Notes: generated by a model not told the origin, from the letters alone. 64,000 bases of DNA from Neisseriaceae bacterium JH1-16 (GCA_025989215.1 JAPDNP010000001.1:372001-436000), one strand, 5' to 3'. Counted from the first letter of the stretch, positions 18,509 through 30,750 are shown. Numbers and translations are program-made.

Positions 18509-19144
18509 CTAGCTCTCGCGTTCGTGCGGGCGCAACGTACGCATCAGCACCAGTAGCGCGCCGTGGCCGCCGCAGCGTTCATCGGCTTCGCAATAGGCCA
18601 GCACGTCAGGATGGTGCTTGAGCCAGCCGCGCACCATGCGCTTGAGTACCGGCTCGCCGTCAATCGAGCCGAAGCCCTTGCCGTGGATCACCTGGACGCA
18701 CACGCCGACGTAGCGGGCCTTGTAGAGGAACAGGGCCAGGCGCTCCTGAGCTGCGAAGCGGTCGAGGCCGTGCAGATCGAGCTCGGCGGCCACCGGCCAG
18801 TGGCCGGCGCGCAAGCGGCGCAGCGTGGCGCTGGTCTGTCCCGGCTTGGCATAGCTCTGGTCGGCCTCGGCGGGCTCGAACCAGCCAACCGCGTGGCGCA
18901 TCAGCTCAGCGTGCAGCGCGGCGCTGATCGGCGTTTCCTGTGGCTTCTTGCGCGGTTTCGGACGTGGTTTAGGTAGATCGGGCGAGTGGCGCGGGGCATG
19001 CTTGAGCGGCACGACATCGGCGAACAGCTGCCGAAAGTCGGGCTCGGGTTCGGGCGGAGGGACAGCCGGACGCAGCACAGGCAAGGCGCTGGGCCTTGCC
19101 TGTGCTTTGATGGGCTTAAGCTGGTCCTTGAGGGACTTTTTCAA
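18509..19144 (-). CDS. Smr-domain protein
   Basis: About 211 aa. A proline-rich, basic N-terminal half (including PKPRPKPRKKPQ) precedes a C-terminal Smr domain with ELDLHGLDRFAAQERL and VQVIHGKGFGS, the two conserved Smr motifs (LDLHG and HGKG). Stand-alone Smr proteins of this YdaL/SmrA type are DNA or RNA endonucleases. The start is uncertain: a TTG at 19144 sits one base after the trxB stop and avoids overlap, with no clear ribosome-binding site. Confidence 0.8.
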   Translation of the reverse strand: MKKSLKDQLKPIKAQARPSALPVLRPAVPPPEPEPDFRQLFADVVPLKHAPRHSPDLPKPRPKPRKKPQETPISAALHAELMRHAVGWFEPAEADQSYAKPGQTSATLRRLRAGHWPVAAELDLHGLDRFAAQERLALFLYKARYVGVCVQVIHGKGFGSIDGEPVLKRMVRGWLKHHPDVLAYCEADERCGGHGALLVLMRTLRPHERES

Positions 19145-19145
19145 G

Positions 19146-20901
<1,756 letters not shown>

Positions 20902-20905
<4 letters not shown>

Positions 20906-21951
20906 GAATGAATGGGGATGATGGTTTTGCCGGTGTCGGCAGACAGCAGTTTTTGCGCGGCACTCCAGACTCGCTCGGGCATCAGCTTCTCGAGGCAGTC
21001 GGTATGGCCGAGCGGACAGGTGCGCTCGAAACAGGGGCTGCAATCGAGATTCAGGCTGACCACGGCGGCCTGGTCCGACAGTGGGGGCGTGAAGTCGGGG
21101 CTAGACGAACCATACAGCGCGACCAGCGGCTTGCCGAGCGCGGCGGCGACGTGCATCAGCCCCGAGTCGTTGCAGACGGCGATGTCGATCAAGCCCATCA
21201 GGTCGATCGCTTCGTCGAGGCCGGTATTGCCGGCAAGGTTCACCGCCAGGCCGCCGGACAGCCGGGCGATCTCTTCGCTGATCTCGCGGTCCTTGCCCGA
21301 GCCGAACAGCCACACCGCATAGCCTGCCGCGTCGAACTGACGGGCCAGTTCGGCGAAGTGACGCGCCGGCCAGCGCTTGGCCGGGCCGTATTCGGCACCG
21401 GGGCAGAACGCGGCGATTGGCCGGTCGGTGGCAAGCGACAGGCGGGCGAGGGCTGTGGCCTGACGCGCCGGCTGTACCTGCAGTACCGGATGCGGAATCG
21501 GCCGACTGACCGCGTGCTGGCGCGGTTCGGCCAAGGCGCAGAAGCGTTCGACCATCATCGGCAGCGCTTTTTCGTCGAGCTCACGGGTGTCGTTGAGCAG
21601 GCCGTAGCGGGACTCGCCGATGAAACCGGTACGCAGCGGAATGCCGGCCAGTAGCGGGATTAGCGCCGATTTGAGCGAGTTGGGCAGCACGATCACCTGA
21701 TCGAACTTCTCGCGGGCCAGCTGGCGCGCTACCTTCCAGCGTTCGAGCAGGCGTAGTTGGCCGTGGGCGAACGGGTTGAGGTGGGCGCGCGCTACCTCCG
21801 GCATCCGTGCCAACAGAGGCAGGGTCCAGGACGGCGCGAATACGTGCAATTCCAGGCCAGGGTGGCGTTCGTGCAGGCGCTGGTAGAGCGGTTGCGCCAT
21901 CACGCTGTCACCAACCCAAGACGGGCCGATCACCAGGATTTTTTTGGTCAT
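20902..21951 (-). CDS. waaF: LPS heptosyltransferase II
   Basis: 349 aa, GT9 family. It adds the second heptose to the lipid A inner core in the cytoplasm. The N-terminus KKILVIGPSWVGDSVMAQPLY, the FCPGAEYGPAKRWPARHFAEL donor-binding segment and LIDIAVCNDSGLMHVAAAL with its KPLVALYGSSSPDFTPPL tail are diagnostic. The ATG at 21951 is used (MTKKI); a TTG two codons earlier is possible. There is no evident ribosome-binding site, and a terminator hairpin ends about a dozen bases upstream. Confidence 0.93.
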
Positions 21952-21957
21952 ATACAA

Positions 21958-21987
21958 GCAAAAAAGGTGCGGCTAAGGCCACACCTT
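21958..21987 (-). terminator. Terminator of the ilvE-zinc finger unit
   Basis: On the minus strand a 10-bp stem with one mismatch (AAGGTGTGGC / GCCGCACCTT, CTTA loop) is followed by six T. It lies after the zinc-finger gene and directly before waaF. Confidence 0.8.
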
Positions 21988-22009
21988 GCAGTTACGGGGT
22001 ACTGATCGT

Positions 22010-22213
22010 TCAGTGGTGATGGCCGCTCACCGGGCCGACCAGCTTGTACAGCGTGCCACAGTACGGGCACAGGGCCTCACCGGTCTTGTGTACCGGCAGG
22101 AAGACGCGCGGGTGCGAGTTCCACTTTACCTGGTCCGGAGTTGGGCAGTGCAGCGGCAGGTCTTTTTCGGTGACTTCGATTATGCGTTGAGTGTTTTCTT
22201 TGAGTTCGGCCAT
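22010..22213 (-). CDS. Zinc-finger CHCC domain protein
   Basis: 67 aa. Small protein with Cys23, His34, Cys49 and Cys52 (CPYC) in the spacing of the zf-CHCC family, homologous to the zinc-binding part of mitochondrial complex I NDUFS6. The C-terminus ends GHHH. Lies 54 bases downstream of ilvE with an 11-bp hairpin between. Bacterial function is not established. Confidence 0.85.
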   Translation of the reverse strand: MAELKENTQRIIEVTEKDLPLHCPTPDQVKWNSHPRVFLPVHKTGEALCPYCGTLYKLVGPVSGHHH

Positions 22214-22233
22214 GCGGGTAGTTCCTGAAACCT

Positions 22234-22259
22234 GGGCCTTCGTCCCGAGACGAAGGCCC
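22234..22259. other. Intercistronic hairpin between ilvE and the zinc-finger gene
   Basis: Perfect 11-bp stem GGGCCTTCGTC / GACGAAGGCCC with a 4-base loop, without a T run on either strand. It could be an RNA stability or partial termination element within the ilvE-zinc finger transcript. Confidence 0.6.
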
Positions 22260-22267
22260 GTGGGAGA

Positions 22268-23197
22268 TTACTTGACGTAGGTGAGCCAATGCTCGTGTTC
22301 GGCGCTTTCGCCCTTGACGATGGCAAAGTAGCGGCGCTGGATTTCGGTGGTGATCGGGCCGCGGCGGCCTTCGCCGATGGCGCGGTTGTCCAGCTCGCGG
22401 ATCGGGGTCACTTCGGCGGCGGTGCCGGTGAAGAACGCTTCGTCGGCGCTGTAGACTTCGTCGCGGGTGATGCGCTTCTCGATCAGCTCGAGGCCCATTT
22501 CCTTGGCGATCTCGACCACGGTGTCGCGGGTGATGCCCTCGAGCGCACTGGTCAGGTCCGGGGTGTACAGCTTGCCGCGGCGCACGATGAAGATGTTCTC
22601 GCCCGAGCCCTCGGCGACGAAGCCGTCGACGTCCAGCAGCAGTGCCTCGTCGTAGCCGTCGCGGGTCGCTTCGGTGTTGGCGAGGATGGAGTTCATGTAG
22701 TTGCCGTTGGCCTTGGCCTTGCACATGGTGATGTTGACATGGTGGCGGGTGAAGGAGCTGGTCTTCACGCGGATGCCTTTTTCCATGCCTTCCTCACCGA
22801 GGTAGGCGCCCCACGGCCAGGCGGCGACGATCACGTGCACGTCGTTGGCCGGCGGAGCCACGCCCAGCTTGCCAGAACCGTAGAAGGCCATCGGACGGAA
22901 GTAGCACGACTTCAGACCGTTTTCCTTCACCACGGCGAGGTGGGCGGCGTTGATCTCTTCTTTGCTGAACGGCAGATTGATGCCGAGAATGTGCGCCGAG
23001 CGGAACAGGCGGTCGGTGTGATCCTGCAGGCGGAAGATGGCCGGGCCTTTCGGTGTTTCGTAGGCGCGCACCCCTTCGAAGACGCCCATGCCGTAATGCA
23101 GGGTATGGGTCAGCACGTGGGTGGTGGCGTCGCGCCAGTCCACCAGCTTGCCGTCGTACCAGATAAAACCGTCACGGTCAGCCATCGACATCTTCAT
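22268..23197 (-). CDS. ilvE: Branched-chain amino acid aminotransferase
   Basis: 309 aa, normal length. PLP enzyme of fold type IV interconverting branched-chain amino acids and 2-oxo acids. Conserved [18 protein letters not shown] at residues 29-46, PLP lysine most likely Lys162 in [12 protein letters not shown], and the [21 protein letters not shown] signature. A well-formed promoter lies upstream (23235-23262). Confidence 0.97.
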   Translation of the reverse strand: MKMSMADRDGFIWYDGKLVDWRDATTHVLTHTLHYGMGVFEGVRAYETPKGPAIFRLQDHTDRLFRSAHILGINLPFSKEEINAAHLAVVKENGLKSCYFRPMAFYGSGKLGVAPPANDVHVIVAAWPWGAYLGEEGMEKGIRVKTSSFTRHHVNITMCKAKANGNYMNSILANTEATRDGYDEALLLDVDGFVAEGSGENIFIVRRGKLYTPDLTSALEGITRDTVVEIAKEMGLELIEKRITRDEVYSADEAFFTGTAAEVTPIRELDNRAIGEGRRGPITTEIQRRYFAIVKGESAEHEHWLTYVK

Positions 23198-23234
23198 CTC
23201 TCCGTTATTTTGTAGTTTGCCAAGTCAGCAGCCG

Positions 23235-23262
23235 ATTATACCGCTGCGTTCCGGCTTGTGAA
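23235..23262 (-). promoter_or_regulatory. ilvE: ilvE promoter, sigma-70 type
   Basis: On the minus strand TTCACA (23262-23257) and a perfect TATAAT (23240-23235) are 16 bases apart, 38 bases before the ilvE start. One of the best sigma-70 matches in the window. Confidence 0.7.
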
Positions 23263-23310
23263 CTGTCACGCGCCTGATCACTTTGCTGCGCCATGGCGGC
23301 AAAGCGGGCT

Positions 23311-25995
23311 TCAGGCGAAGCGGACCGCTTGGCAGAACACCTGCTGCCACAGCGTGCGCACCAGTTCGTAATGAGCCAGTAGTCCGTCGTTCGGCTCGGT
23401 CAGCGGCATGTCGCGCAGCCGTACCGTGTGCTGCAGGCGGCGATAGTGGCGGTAGGCTTCACGGGCGCCATCGGCGAGCGCCGGGTCGATCAGGCCAGCG
23501 TCGGCTGCCACCGCCAGCAGCGCGATATTGCCGCTGTTGAGCGTTAGCTCGGGCAGGCGGTGGGCATGTTCGAGGATCAGGTATTGGACGATGAACTCGA
23601 CGTCGACCACGCCGCCACGGGCGTACTTCACGTCCTCGTCGAGCGGCGGGTGGGTATCGAACATCTTCTCGCGCATGCCGACCACTTCATCGCGCAGCAG
23701 GTTCTGCTCGCGCTGCTGGGTCAGCACCTCGTGGCGGATGCGCTCGAAGGCCTCGCCGATGGTCGCGTCACCGGCGACGAAGCGGGCGCGGGTCAGCGCC
23801 TGGTGCTCCCAGATCCACGCGTCCTTGCGTTGGTAGTTCGCGAAGGCGCCGACGGTGCTGACCAAGAGGCCGCTCGATCCGTTTGGTCGCAGGCGCAGGT
23901 CGATCTCGTACAGGCCGCCGGCGGCGGTAGCGCTGGTCAACCAGGTCGACAGGCGGCGGGCGAGGCGGGCGTACAACTCCGGCGCATCCGGATGATCATC
24001 GTCGTAGAGGAAAATGATGTCGAGGTCGGACGCGTAGCCCAGCTCCTTGCCGCCGAGTCGGCCGTAGCCGGCGATGGCAAATTGCGGCACCTCGCGGTGT
24101 CGGCCCGGCACGTCCTGCCAGGCATGGCGCAGCGCGGCGTCGAGCACGATGTCGGCCAGCTGTGACAGCTCGTCGGACAGCGCCTCGACCGTCCACATGC
24201 CGGCCAGGTCTTGCGACACCAGGCGGAAGGTCTGCGCATGCTGGAAGTGGCGCAGCACATCCATCTTCGCTTCGACGTCGCGGTCGCAGTCGACCAATTG
24301 CTGTTCCAGTTCGGCGCTCAACTGCGGCCAGTCCGGCGTGGCGTACAGCACCCGAGCGTCCAGCAGCTCGTCGAGCAGGATGGGGTGGCGGGTCAGATAG
24401 CCCGACACCCAGCTGCTGGCCGAATAGATGGTGGCGAGCCGGTGCAGGGTCTGCGGGTATTCGGACAACAGCGCCAGATAGGCCGAGCGGCGGCTGATCG
24501 CTTCGAGCAGCGACAGGATGCGCGACAGCGTCGCATCCGGGTTGCCGGTGTTTGCGGCCACTTCGATCAGCGGGCCGATCAGCGTGTCGAACTTCTTGCG
24601 GTTGCCGACTGGCAGTTGCTGGTAACGGCTGCTCTGCGCCAAGCCCTTGAGTTGACGCACCACGCTTGCCGGGTCGGCAAAGCCCAGTTCGGCCAACGCT
24701 TCGGTTGGTTCGACGTCGAGGATGTCGCGCCACAGGGGGGTGAGCGGGTGATCGGCGGCGCCTTCGGTCGGCAACAGGAACACCTGCTCGAAGTGGCGGG
24801 TGACGTGGCGGCGGTGGCGATTAAGCCCGTCGAGGAAGGCCGGCCAGTCGGCAAAGCCCATGCTGTCGGCGATCTTGGCCTGGTTGGCCGAATCGTCCGG
24901 CAGTGTCTGGGTCTGCTGGTCGTCGAGGTACTGCAGGCGGTGTTCGAGATTGCGCAGGAAGGCGTAGGCCTCGTTCAGCTCCTGCACCGCTTCCGCTTCC
25001 AGCAGGCGCAATTCGCCGACCAGCGCCAGCGTCTCGCGGGTGCTCTTCAGCTGCAGCCGTTTCTCGCGGCCGCCGCGGATCAGCTGGAACACCTGGGCGA
25101 TGAATTCGACTTCGCGGATGCCGCCCGGCCCGAGCTTGATATTGTCGGCCATGTCGCGGCGCGCCACCTCGCGGCGGATCTGGCTGTGCAGCTCGCGCAT
25201 CGCGCCATAGGCGCCGTAATCCAGGTATTTGCGGTAGACGAAGGGGCGGGCCAGTTGGGCGAGGCCGTCGGCATCGCCGGTGACGGCGCGTGCCTTGATC
25301 CAGGCGTAGCGTTCCCATTCGCGGCCCTGGGTGATCAGGTAGTTTTCCAGCGCGGCGAAACCCATCACCAGCGGGCCGGAGTCGCCATAGGGGCGCAGCC
25401 GCATGTCGACACGGAACACCAGGCCGTCGCCGGTCGGTTCGCTGATGATGCGGATGATTTCCTTGCCGAGCTTGGTGAAGTACTCGTGGTTGGACAGCTT
25501 GCGGCTACCGTTGGTCTCGCCGCCCTCGGGGTAGATGAAGATCAGGTCAATATCGGACGAGACATTCAATTCGAAGCCGCCGAGCTTGCCCATGGCGATC
25601 ACGATCAGCTCCTGGGCCTCGCCGGTTTCGTTACCGATTGGTTCGCCGTAGTGGGCCAACTGGTTTCGGCCAACCCTGATCGCCTGTTCGATGGCGAAAT
25701 CGGCCAGCTCGCTGATGGTGCCGACCACTTCGTCGAGATCGGCGAGGCCGCCCAGGTCGCGGCTGATCAGTCGCGCCATCACCGTCTGGCGCAACTGACG
25801 CAGTCGCGGGATCAGGGCGTCGGGGCTGTCGACGCTGGTCCAGTCGGTGAATTGCTCCATCTGGGCGCGGCGCAGCGGCAGATTGATTTCGGCGGCAAGC
25901 CGTTCGGCCACCGCCGGTTGGGCGGTGAGCAAGCGGTCCAGATAAAGTGAGAAGCGGCGTGCGCGGGCGATGGTGTCGGACGGGTTTGCTGGCAT
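23311..25995 (-). CDS. glnE: Glutamine synthetase adenylyltransferase / deadenylase
   Basis: 894 aa. It adds and removes AMP on glutamine synthetase under PII control. Two nucleotidyltransferase halves are clear: an N-terminal deadenylylase with GKLGGFELNVSSDIDLIF and a C-terminal adenylylase with GYGRLGGKELGYASDLDIIF. I chose ATG 25995 (MPANPSDTIARARRFSLYL); a longer reading to 26193 overlaps the divergent yhdP start. Three 10-mer repeat copies (24688, 24883, 25665) lie within. GlnD, which modifies the PII signal that controls this enzyme, is also in the window. Confidence 0.96.
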   Translation of the reverse strand: MPANPSDTIARARRFSLYLDRLLTAQPAVAERLAAEINLPLRRAQMEQFTDWTSVDSPDALIPRLRQLRQTVMARLISRDLGGLADLDEVVGTISELADFAIEQAIRVGRNQLAHYGEPIGNETGEAQELIVIAMGKLGGFELNVSSDIDLIFIYPEGGETNGSRKLSNHEYFTKLGKEIIRIISEPTGDGLVFRVDMRLRPYGDSGPLVMGFAALENYLITQGREWERYAWIKARAVTGDADGLAQLARPFVYRKYLDYGAYGAMRELHSQIRREVARRDMADNIKLGPGGIREVEFIAQVFQLIRGGREKRLQLKSTRETLALVGELRLLEAEAVQELNEAYAFLRNLEHRLQYLDDQQTQTLPDDSANQAKIADSMGFADWPAFLDGLNRHRRHVTRHFEQVFLLPTEGAADHPLTPLWRDILDVEPTEALAELGFADPASVVRQLKGLAQSSRYQQLPVGNRKKFDTLIGPLIEVAANTGNPDATLSRILSLLEAISRRSAYLALLSEYPQTLHRLATIYSASSWVSGYLTRHPILLDELLDARVLYATPDWPQLSAELEQQLVDCDRDVEAKMDVLRHFQHAQTFRLVSQDLAGMWTVEALSDELSQLADIVLDAALRHAWQDVPGRHREVPQFAIAGYGRLGGKELGYASDLDIIFLYDDDHPDAPELYARLARRLSTWLTSATAAGGLYEIDLRLRPNGSSGLLVSTVGAFANYQRKDAWIWEHQALTRARFVAGDATIGEAFERIRHEVLTQQREQNLLRDEVVGMREKMFDTHPPLDEDVKYARGGVVDVEFIVQYLILEHAHRLPELTLNSGNIALLAVAADAGLIDPALADGAREAYRHYRRLQHTVRLRDMPLTEPNDGLLAHYELVRTLWQQVFCQAVRFA

Positions 25996-26083
25996 AATGG
26001 TTGCTCTTGCCTGTCTGGCAGGGTCCCTGATCAATTTCCCCCCATTGTGTAACGGTTTGGCCTCCTTGGAAAAGCTTCTCGTC

Positions 26084-29000
26084 ATGCTGGGCAGCCTGCC
26101 GGTGCTGCGGGTTCTCAAGCGTCTGTTGCGGATAGTCGGCTGGCTGCTTGGCAGTCTGGTTGCACTGCTGGCGCTGGCGTTCGCCGTATTCACTTTCTGG
26201 TTTCTGCCGCGGCTGGATATTTACCGTCCCGACCTTGAGGCGATGCTGTCGCAGGCGACCGGCCGCAAGGTGCAAGTGGGCAGCCTGTCCGGGCACTGGG
26301 CCGGCGTCGCTCCGGTGCTGCATGTGACGCGGCTGGCGCTGCTCGACCCCAAGGGCGGGGCGCCGCTGACACTCGCCGGTGTGACGCTGAAGCCGTCCTG
26401 GTGGAGCCTGCCCGCGCTGGAACCGCGCTTCTCGCGTGTGGAGCTCGATACCCCGCGCCTGGAGATCGTGCGTGACCCGCAGCGGCGGCTGTCGATCAAC
26501 GGCGTGCAACTGTCCGACGAGCCGTCCGATGGTCATCTGGTCAACTGGCTGCTAAATCAGGGCGAGGTGCGCGTCGACCGTGCCCAGCTGGTGTGGCGCG
26601 ACAATTGGCTGGCATTACCGCCGATGGAGTTGTCGCAGGGCCAGCTGGTGCTCAGCCGCGGCCTGTTTGGTCACCAACTGGCGGTGAGCGGTGAGACGGT
26701 GCGCGGACGGGGCCAGGACATGGAGTTCAGCGCCAGCTGGCGCGGCAGCAACGTTCACGAATGGCGCAAGTGGTCGGGCCAGATGGCGCTGGAGTTGAAG
26801 GCTGCGCAAGCCGGGCCGTGGAGCCGCTACCTGGCGGAACTGGGCAGCCTCGCCAGCGGGCACGGGCAGGGCAAGGTCACGCTGGGTTTCGATGCGGGCA
26901 CCATCACCGACCTGTCCGCCGATGTGCGCGTCCTCAACGCCACCTTCACGCCGACCGGTGTTGGGCAGATCGTGGTGCCCGACATGAGCGGCCGGCTGAC
27001 GCTGAAGCGCCAGTCGGACGGCGCCTATCAGGTCGATGGCGAGGACCTGACCCTGGTGACGACCGCCGGCGTGGCGGTACAGAAGGCCAATCTGAAGGGC
27101 CGTATCCGTGGCGGCGCACAGGGTCTCGGCGAATTGAAGCTAGACAACGCCCACCTGGCGGCACTGACACCGCTGATGCACGCCTTGCAGTTCGACCGCA
27201 ACCCGCTGATCGGCCGGCTCGACCCGCAGGGCACGCTGACCGGACTCTCCGCCAGTTGGGAAGGCCCGCTCGATGCGCCGCACCGCTACCAGCTGTCGAC
27301 CGAGTTCAAGGACTTGGGCTGGACCGAAGTGGGCCAGGTGCCCGGGGTGGTCGGCGCCAGCGGCAAGGTGACGCTGAGCGAGACGGGCGGTGAGCTGACG
27401 CTCGACAACGGCAAGAGCGAGGCGACGTTGTCGCACCTGTTCGCCAAACCGCTGCAGTTCGAGCGGCTTTCGGCCAAGCTCGACTGGACGCGGGATGCCA
27501 AGGGTACGACGCTCAATATCCAGCAGATGAAGTTCGCCGATGCGGCGTTGAGCGGCTCGGTAGAGGGACAGTACCGTTACACCGGTCAGGGCGCCGGCCA
27601 GATCGATCTGACCGGCGGTATCGACCGGGTCGCGGCGGCGAAGGTGGTCGATTATCTGCCTTATCAGGTCGGCGATAAGACGCTGAGTTGGTTGCGCGGA
27701 GCACTGTTGGCCGGCGAGGCACGCAATGCGCGTTTCGTGCTCAAGGGCGATCTCGACCGCTTTCCGTTTCACGGCGGGCAGGGTGGCGAATTCAGCGTCG
27801 ACGCCGACGTCAACGACGTGACGCTGCACTACGAAACCGGCTGGCCGGAAGTGAAGAACATCAACGGCAGTCTGCACTTTCACAACGAGCAGATGGTGGT
27901 GGACGGCAAGGAGGGCACGACGGTCGGTGTGCCGGTCAGTGACGTGGTCGCCACCATCGCCGACCTCGGCGCCGATGTGCCGGCGCTGACGTTGACCGGT
28001 AAGGCCCGTGGCCCGCTGCAACAGATGCTCGGGTTCACCACGCAAAGCCCGGTCGACGGCTGGCTGGGCGGCTTTACCGCTCAGCTCAAGGGCAGCGGTA
28101 CCGCGGGCCTGGCGCTGAAACTGGACATTCCGTTGCACGGCCCCGATCCGGTCAAGGTGCGTGGCGACATCCATCTGGCCGGCAACAGCCTGGCCTTCGG
28201 CCATTTTCCGATTCCGGCGGCGGACAAGCTGAACGGTGTGCTGACCTTCACCGAGCACGGTGTGGAAAGCCGCGGCTTGAGCTTCGACGCCTTGGGGGGG
28301 CGTTTCCGTCTGACCGCCAATACCGATGCCACCTCACGGATACGTTTCGCGCTGGACGGCGAGGCCGATACCCACGCGGTGTTCAACGAATATGTGTCGC
28401 CACTGGCGCGTTTCGCCGACGGGCGTTCGGCCTATCAGGTGCGGTTTAGCGTGCTGAAGGGGCTGGAAAACCTGACCGTCACCTCCAACTTGAAGGGAAC
28501 GCGATTGAGCGCGCCGGCACCGGCCGACAAGCCGGCCGATGACAGCGTGCCGCTGACGGTGACGGTCAAGCCCGAGAATCGCGATGCCACAATCTGGTCG
28601 GTCGGCTATGCGCTGGCCGGGCGCTCCAACGGCTTGCTGCGCGTGTCGGACAAAGGCGAGCTGGCCAGCGGTGCGGTCGCGGTCGGTGCCGCGCTCGGTC
28701 AGCTACCGGCGCGGGGGCTGGCAATCCGTGTGGCGGCGCCGTCGCTCGACCTGGGGCCCTGGCAAAATCTGAGCAAGTCCGGTCAAACGGCCCCAGCATC
28801 GGGGGGCAGCGCTGCCGCTTCGCTGCCGTTGACGATTGATCTGGCAACCGATGTGCTGACCCTGGGCGAGCGGCACCTCAACGCGGTAAAGGCGAGGGTC
28901 GCGTCCTTGCCCGATGCTGACGGCTGGCGTGCCGAACTGAGCTCACGGGAATTGAGCGGACGCTTCGAATATTTACCGGCAGGGGACGGTCTGGTGCGCG

Positions 29001-29947
29001 CGCGCCTGCCGCGACTGGACCTGCCGCTGCCGGCCAACCTGTTGCCGCAAAGCGGCAGCAAGCCGGCGGCCACCGCCTCGGGCATCGAGTCGGTGGACAC
29101 CCTGCCGGCGCTCGACGTCGAGGTGCAGCGCCTGCGCTTCAACGACGGTGAACTAGGCATGCTGGCGATGCAAGCGCGCTCCGAGGGCCGCGACTGGCGG
29201 GTCAGCAGACTGAGCGTGGTGAACCCGGACGGCAAGCTCGAGGGCTCGCTGGTGGCGCACGGCGCAGGCAGTGGCGGTGCGTCGAGCCATGTTGATAGCT
29301 CGGTGACGATCACTTCGGACAATCTGGGGCAGCTCCTGGTGCGCTTCGGCGAGGCGGGCGCCATCGAGAAGGGCCGCGGCAAGCTTGATGCCAAACTCAG
29401 CTGGCCGGGCAGGGTGGCTGATTTTTCGATGGAGCAGCTCAGCGGCTCGGTATCGGTCGATGCGCGCGACGGTCGCTTCGCCAAGCTGGAGTCGGGCGTG
29501 GCACGGCTGTTGGGGGTGATCAGCCTGCAGTCGTTGTCGCGCCGTATCAAGCTCGACTTCACCGATGTGTTCAGTAGCGGCTTCGCCTTCGACAGCATTA
29601 TCGGTAACGCCCAAGTCAACCGCGGGGTGTTCCGCTCGGACAATCTGATGATGAAAGGGCCGGGCGCCGACGTGAAGATCGCTGGCGAGGTTGACCTGGC
29701 CGCAGAACAGCAGAAACTGAAAGTACACGTGACGCCGCACCTGTCCGAAGGCGTGGCGATCGCCGCCGGGGTGGCCTTGCTCAATCCGGTGGTGGGGGTG
29801 GCGGCACTGGCTGCGCAGAAAGTGCTGCAGGACCCCGTCAACAAGATTTTCTCGCTAGACTATGACATCAGTGGGTCGCTGACCGACCCGAAAGTGACCA
29901 AACTGGGCGGGGTGGGCAGCACCCCGACGAAAGACGCCAAGCCATGA
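26084..29947 (+). CDS. yhdP: YhdP family AsmA-like protein
   Basis: 1287 aa. Large AsmA-like protein thought to help move phospholipids to the outer membrane. One N-terminal membrane helix (LLRIVGWLLGSLVALLALAF and following residues) anchors it; the rest is periplasmic beta-rich repeat structure. The final region (AAEQQKLKVHVTPHLSEGVA, then AAGVALLNPVVGVAALAAQK) is the conserved YhdP C-terminus. The start at 26084 is a choice among several in-frame starts. It is divergent from glnE and overlaps the next gene by 4 bases. Confidence 0.9.
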   Translation: MLGSLPVLRVLKRLLRIVGWLLGSLVALLALAFAVFTFWFLPRLDIYRPDLEAMLSQATGRKVQVGSLSGHWAGVAPVLHVTRLALLDPKGGAPLTLAGVTLKPSWWSLPALEPRFSRVELDTPRLEIVRDPQRRLSINGVQLSDEPSDGHLVNWLLNQGEVRVDRAQLVWRDNWLALPPMELSQGQLVLSRGLFGHQLAVSGETVRGRGQDMEFSASWRGSNVHEWRKWSGQMALELKAAQAGPWSRYLAELGSLASGHGQGKVTLGFDAGTITDLSADVRVLNATFTPTGVGQIVVPDMSGRLTLKRQSDGAYQVDGEDLTLVTTAGVAVQKANLKGRIRGGAQGLGELKLDNAHLAALTPLMHALQFDRNPLIGRLDPQGTLTGLSASWEGPLDAPHRYQLSTEFKDLGWTEVGQVPGVVGASGKVTLSETGGELTLDNGKSEATLSHLFAKPLQFERLSAKLDWTRDAKGTTLNIQQMKFADAALSGSVEGQYRYTGQGAGQIDLTGGIDRVAAAKVVDYLPYQVGDKTLSWLRGALLAGEARNARFVLKGDLDRFPFHGGQGGEFSVDADVNDVTLHYETGWPEVKNINGSLHFHNEQMVVDGKEGTTVGVPVSDVVATIADLGADVPALTLTGKARGPLQQMLGFTTQSPVDGWLGGFTAQLKGSGTAGLALKLDIPLHGPDPVKVRGDIHLAGNSLAFGHFPIPAADKLNGVLTFTEHGVESRGLSFDALGGRFRLTANTDATSRIRFALDGEADTHAVFNEYVSPLARFADGRSAYQVRFSVLKGLENLTVTSNLKGTRLSAPAPADKPADDSVPLTVTVKPENRDATIWSVGYALAGRSNGLLRVSDKGELASGAVAVGAALGQLPARGLAIRVAAPSLDLGPWQNLSKSGQTAPASGGSAAASLPLTIDLATDVLTLGERHLNAVKARVASLPDADGWRAELSSRELSGRFEYLPAGDGLVRARLPRLDLPLPANLLPQSGSKPAATASGIESVDTLPALDVEVQRLRFNDGELGMLAMQARSEGRDWRVSRLSVVNPDGKLEGSLVAHGAGSGGASSHVDSSVTITSDNLGQLLVRFGEAGAIEKGRGKLDAKLSWPGRVADFSMEQLSGSVSVDARDGRFAKLESGVARLLGVISLQSLSRRIKLDFTDVFSSGFAFDSIIGNAQVNRGVFRSDNLMMKGPGADVKIAGEVDLAAEQQKLKVHVTPHLSEGVAIAAGVALLNPVVGVAALAAQKVLQDPVNKIFSLDYDISGSLTDPKVTKLGGVGSTPTKDAKP

Positions 29948-30750
29948 ACCAACGCTTTATCGCCGCCGCCGTGCAGATGGTGTCCGGCACTGACGTGACA
30001 CGCAATCTGGACACCGCCGCGCGCTTGGTGCGCGAGGCGGCCGAGGGCGGTGCCCACTTGGTTGTGCTGCCGGAATACTTCGTGCTGATGGGCCGCCACG
30101 AGACCGACAAGGTCGGCGTGCGCGAAACCCCGGGCAATGGGCCGATGCAGGAAGCGCTGGCCGCCATGGCGCGTGACAACAAGGTGTGGCTGATCGGTGG
30201 CACGGTGCCGCTGGAGTGCCCGGAGCCGGAGCGGGTGTTCAACACCACGCTGGTGTTTTCTCCGGAAGGTGAGCAGGTAGGGCGCTACGACAAGATCCAC
30301 CTGTTCGGTTTCTCGGGCCTGGGAGAAACCTATTGCGAGTCCAATACCATTCGCCCGGGGCAGACGCCGCTGAAGATCAGCACTCCCTTGGCCGACATCG
30401 GTTTTGGTATCTGCTACGACCTGCGCTTCCCGGAGCTATTCCGCGAGCTCGCGCCGTTCGATCTGTTCGTGCTGCCGGCGGCGTTCACCGCCACCACCGG
30501 CGAGGCGCACTGGGAGCCGCTGTTGCGTGCCCGCGCGATCGAAAGCCAGGCCTATGTGATCGCCTCGGCGCAGGGCGGCGAGCACGAGAACGGCCGCAAG
30601 ACGCACGGCCACTCGATGATCATCGACCCGTGGGGTCGCATCCTGGCCGAACTGCCGAAGGACGAGGGCGTAATCTTCGCCGAGATCGACCCGTCGCTAC
30701 TCAATTCTGTACGCACCCGCCTGCCGTCGCTGGCGCACCGGGTGCTGTAA
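29944..30750 (+). CDS. Carbon-nitrogen hydrolase, Nit/omega-amidase type
   Basis: 268 aa nitrilase-superfamily enzyme. The catalytic triad is visible: Glu44 in VLPEYF, Lys117 in YDKIHL and Cys157 in GFGICYDLRFPEL. Closest to Nit1/Nit2-type amidases that repair deaminated glutathione or hydrolyse omega-amides. The ATG overlaps the yhdP stop (ATGA). Placement between yhdP and tldD is common in betaproteobacteria. Confidence 0.92.
   Translation: MNQRFIAAAVQMVSGTDVTRNLDTAARLVREAAEGGAHLVVLPEYFVLMGRHETDKVGVRETPGNGPMQEALAAMARDNKVWLIGGTVPLECPEPERVFNTTLVFSPEGEQVGRYDKIHLFGFSGLGETYCESNTIRPGQTPLKISTPLADIGFGICYDLRFPELFRELAPFDLFVLPAAFTATTGEAHWEPLLRARAIESQAYVIASAQGGEHENGRKTHGHSMIIDPWGRILAELPKDEGVIFAEIDPSLLNSVRTRLPSLAHRVL

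Noticed and set aside
24211-25950. 579-codon plus-strand frame opposite glnE
   Set aside because: Antisense shadow of GlnE, whose two nucleotidyltransferase motifs are complete.
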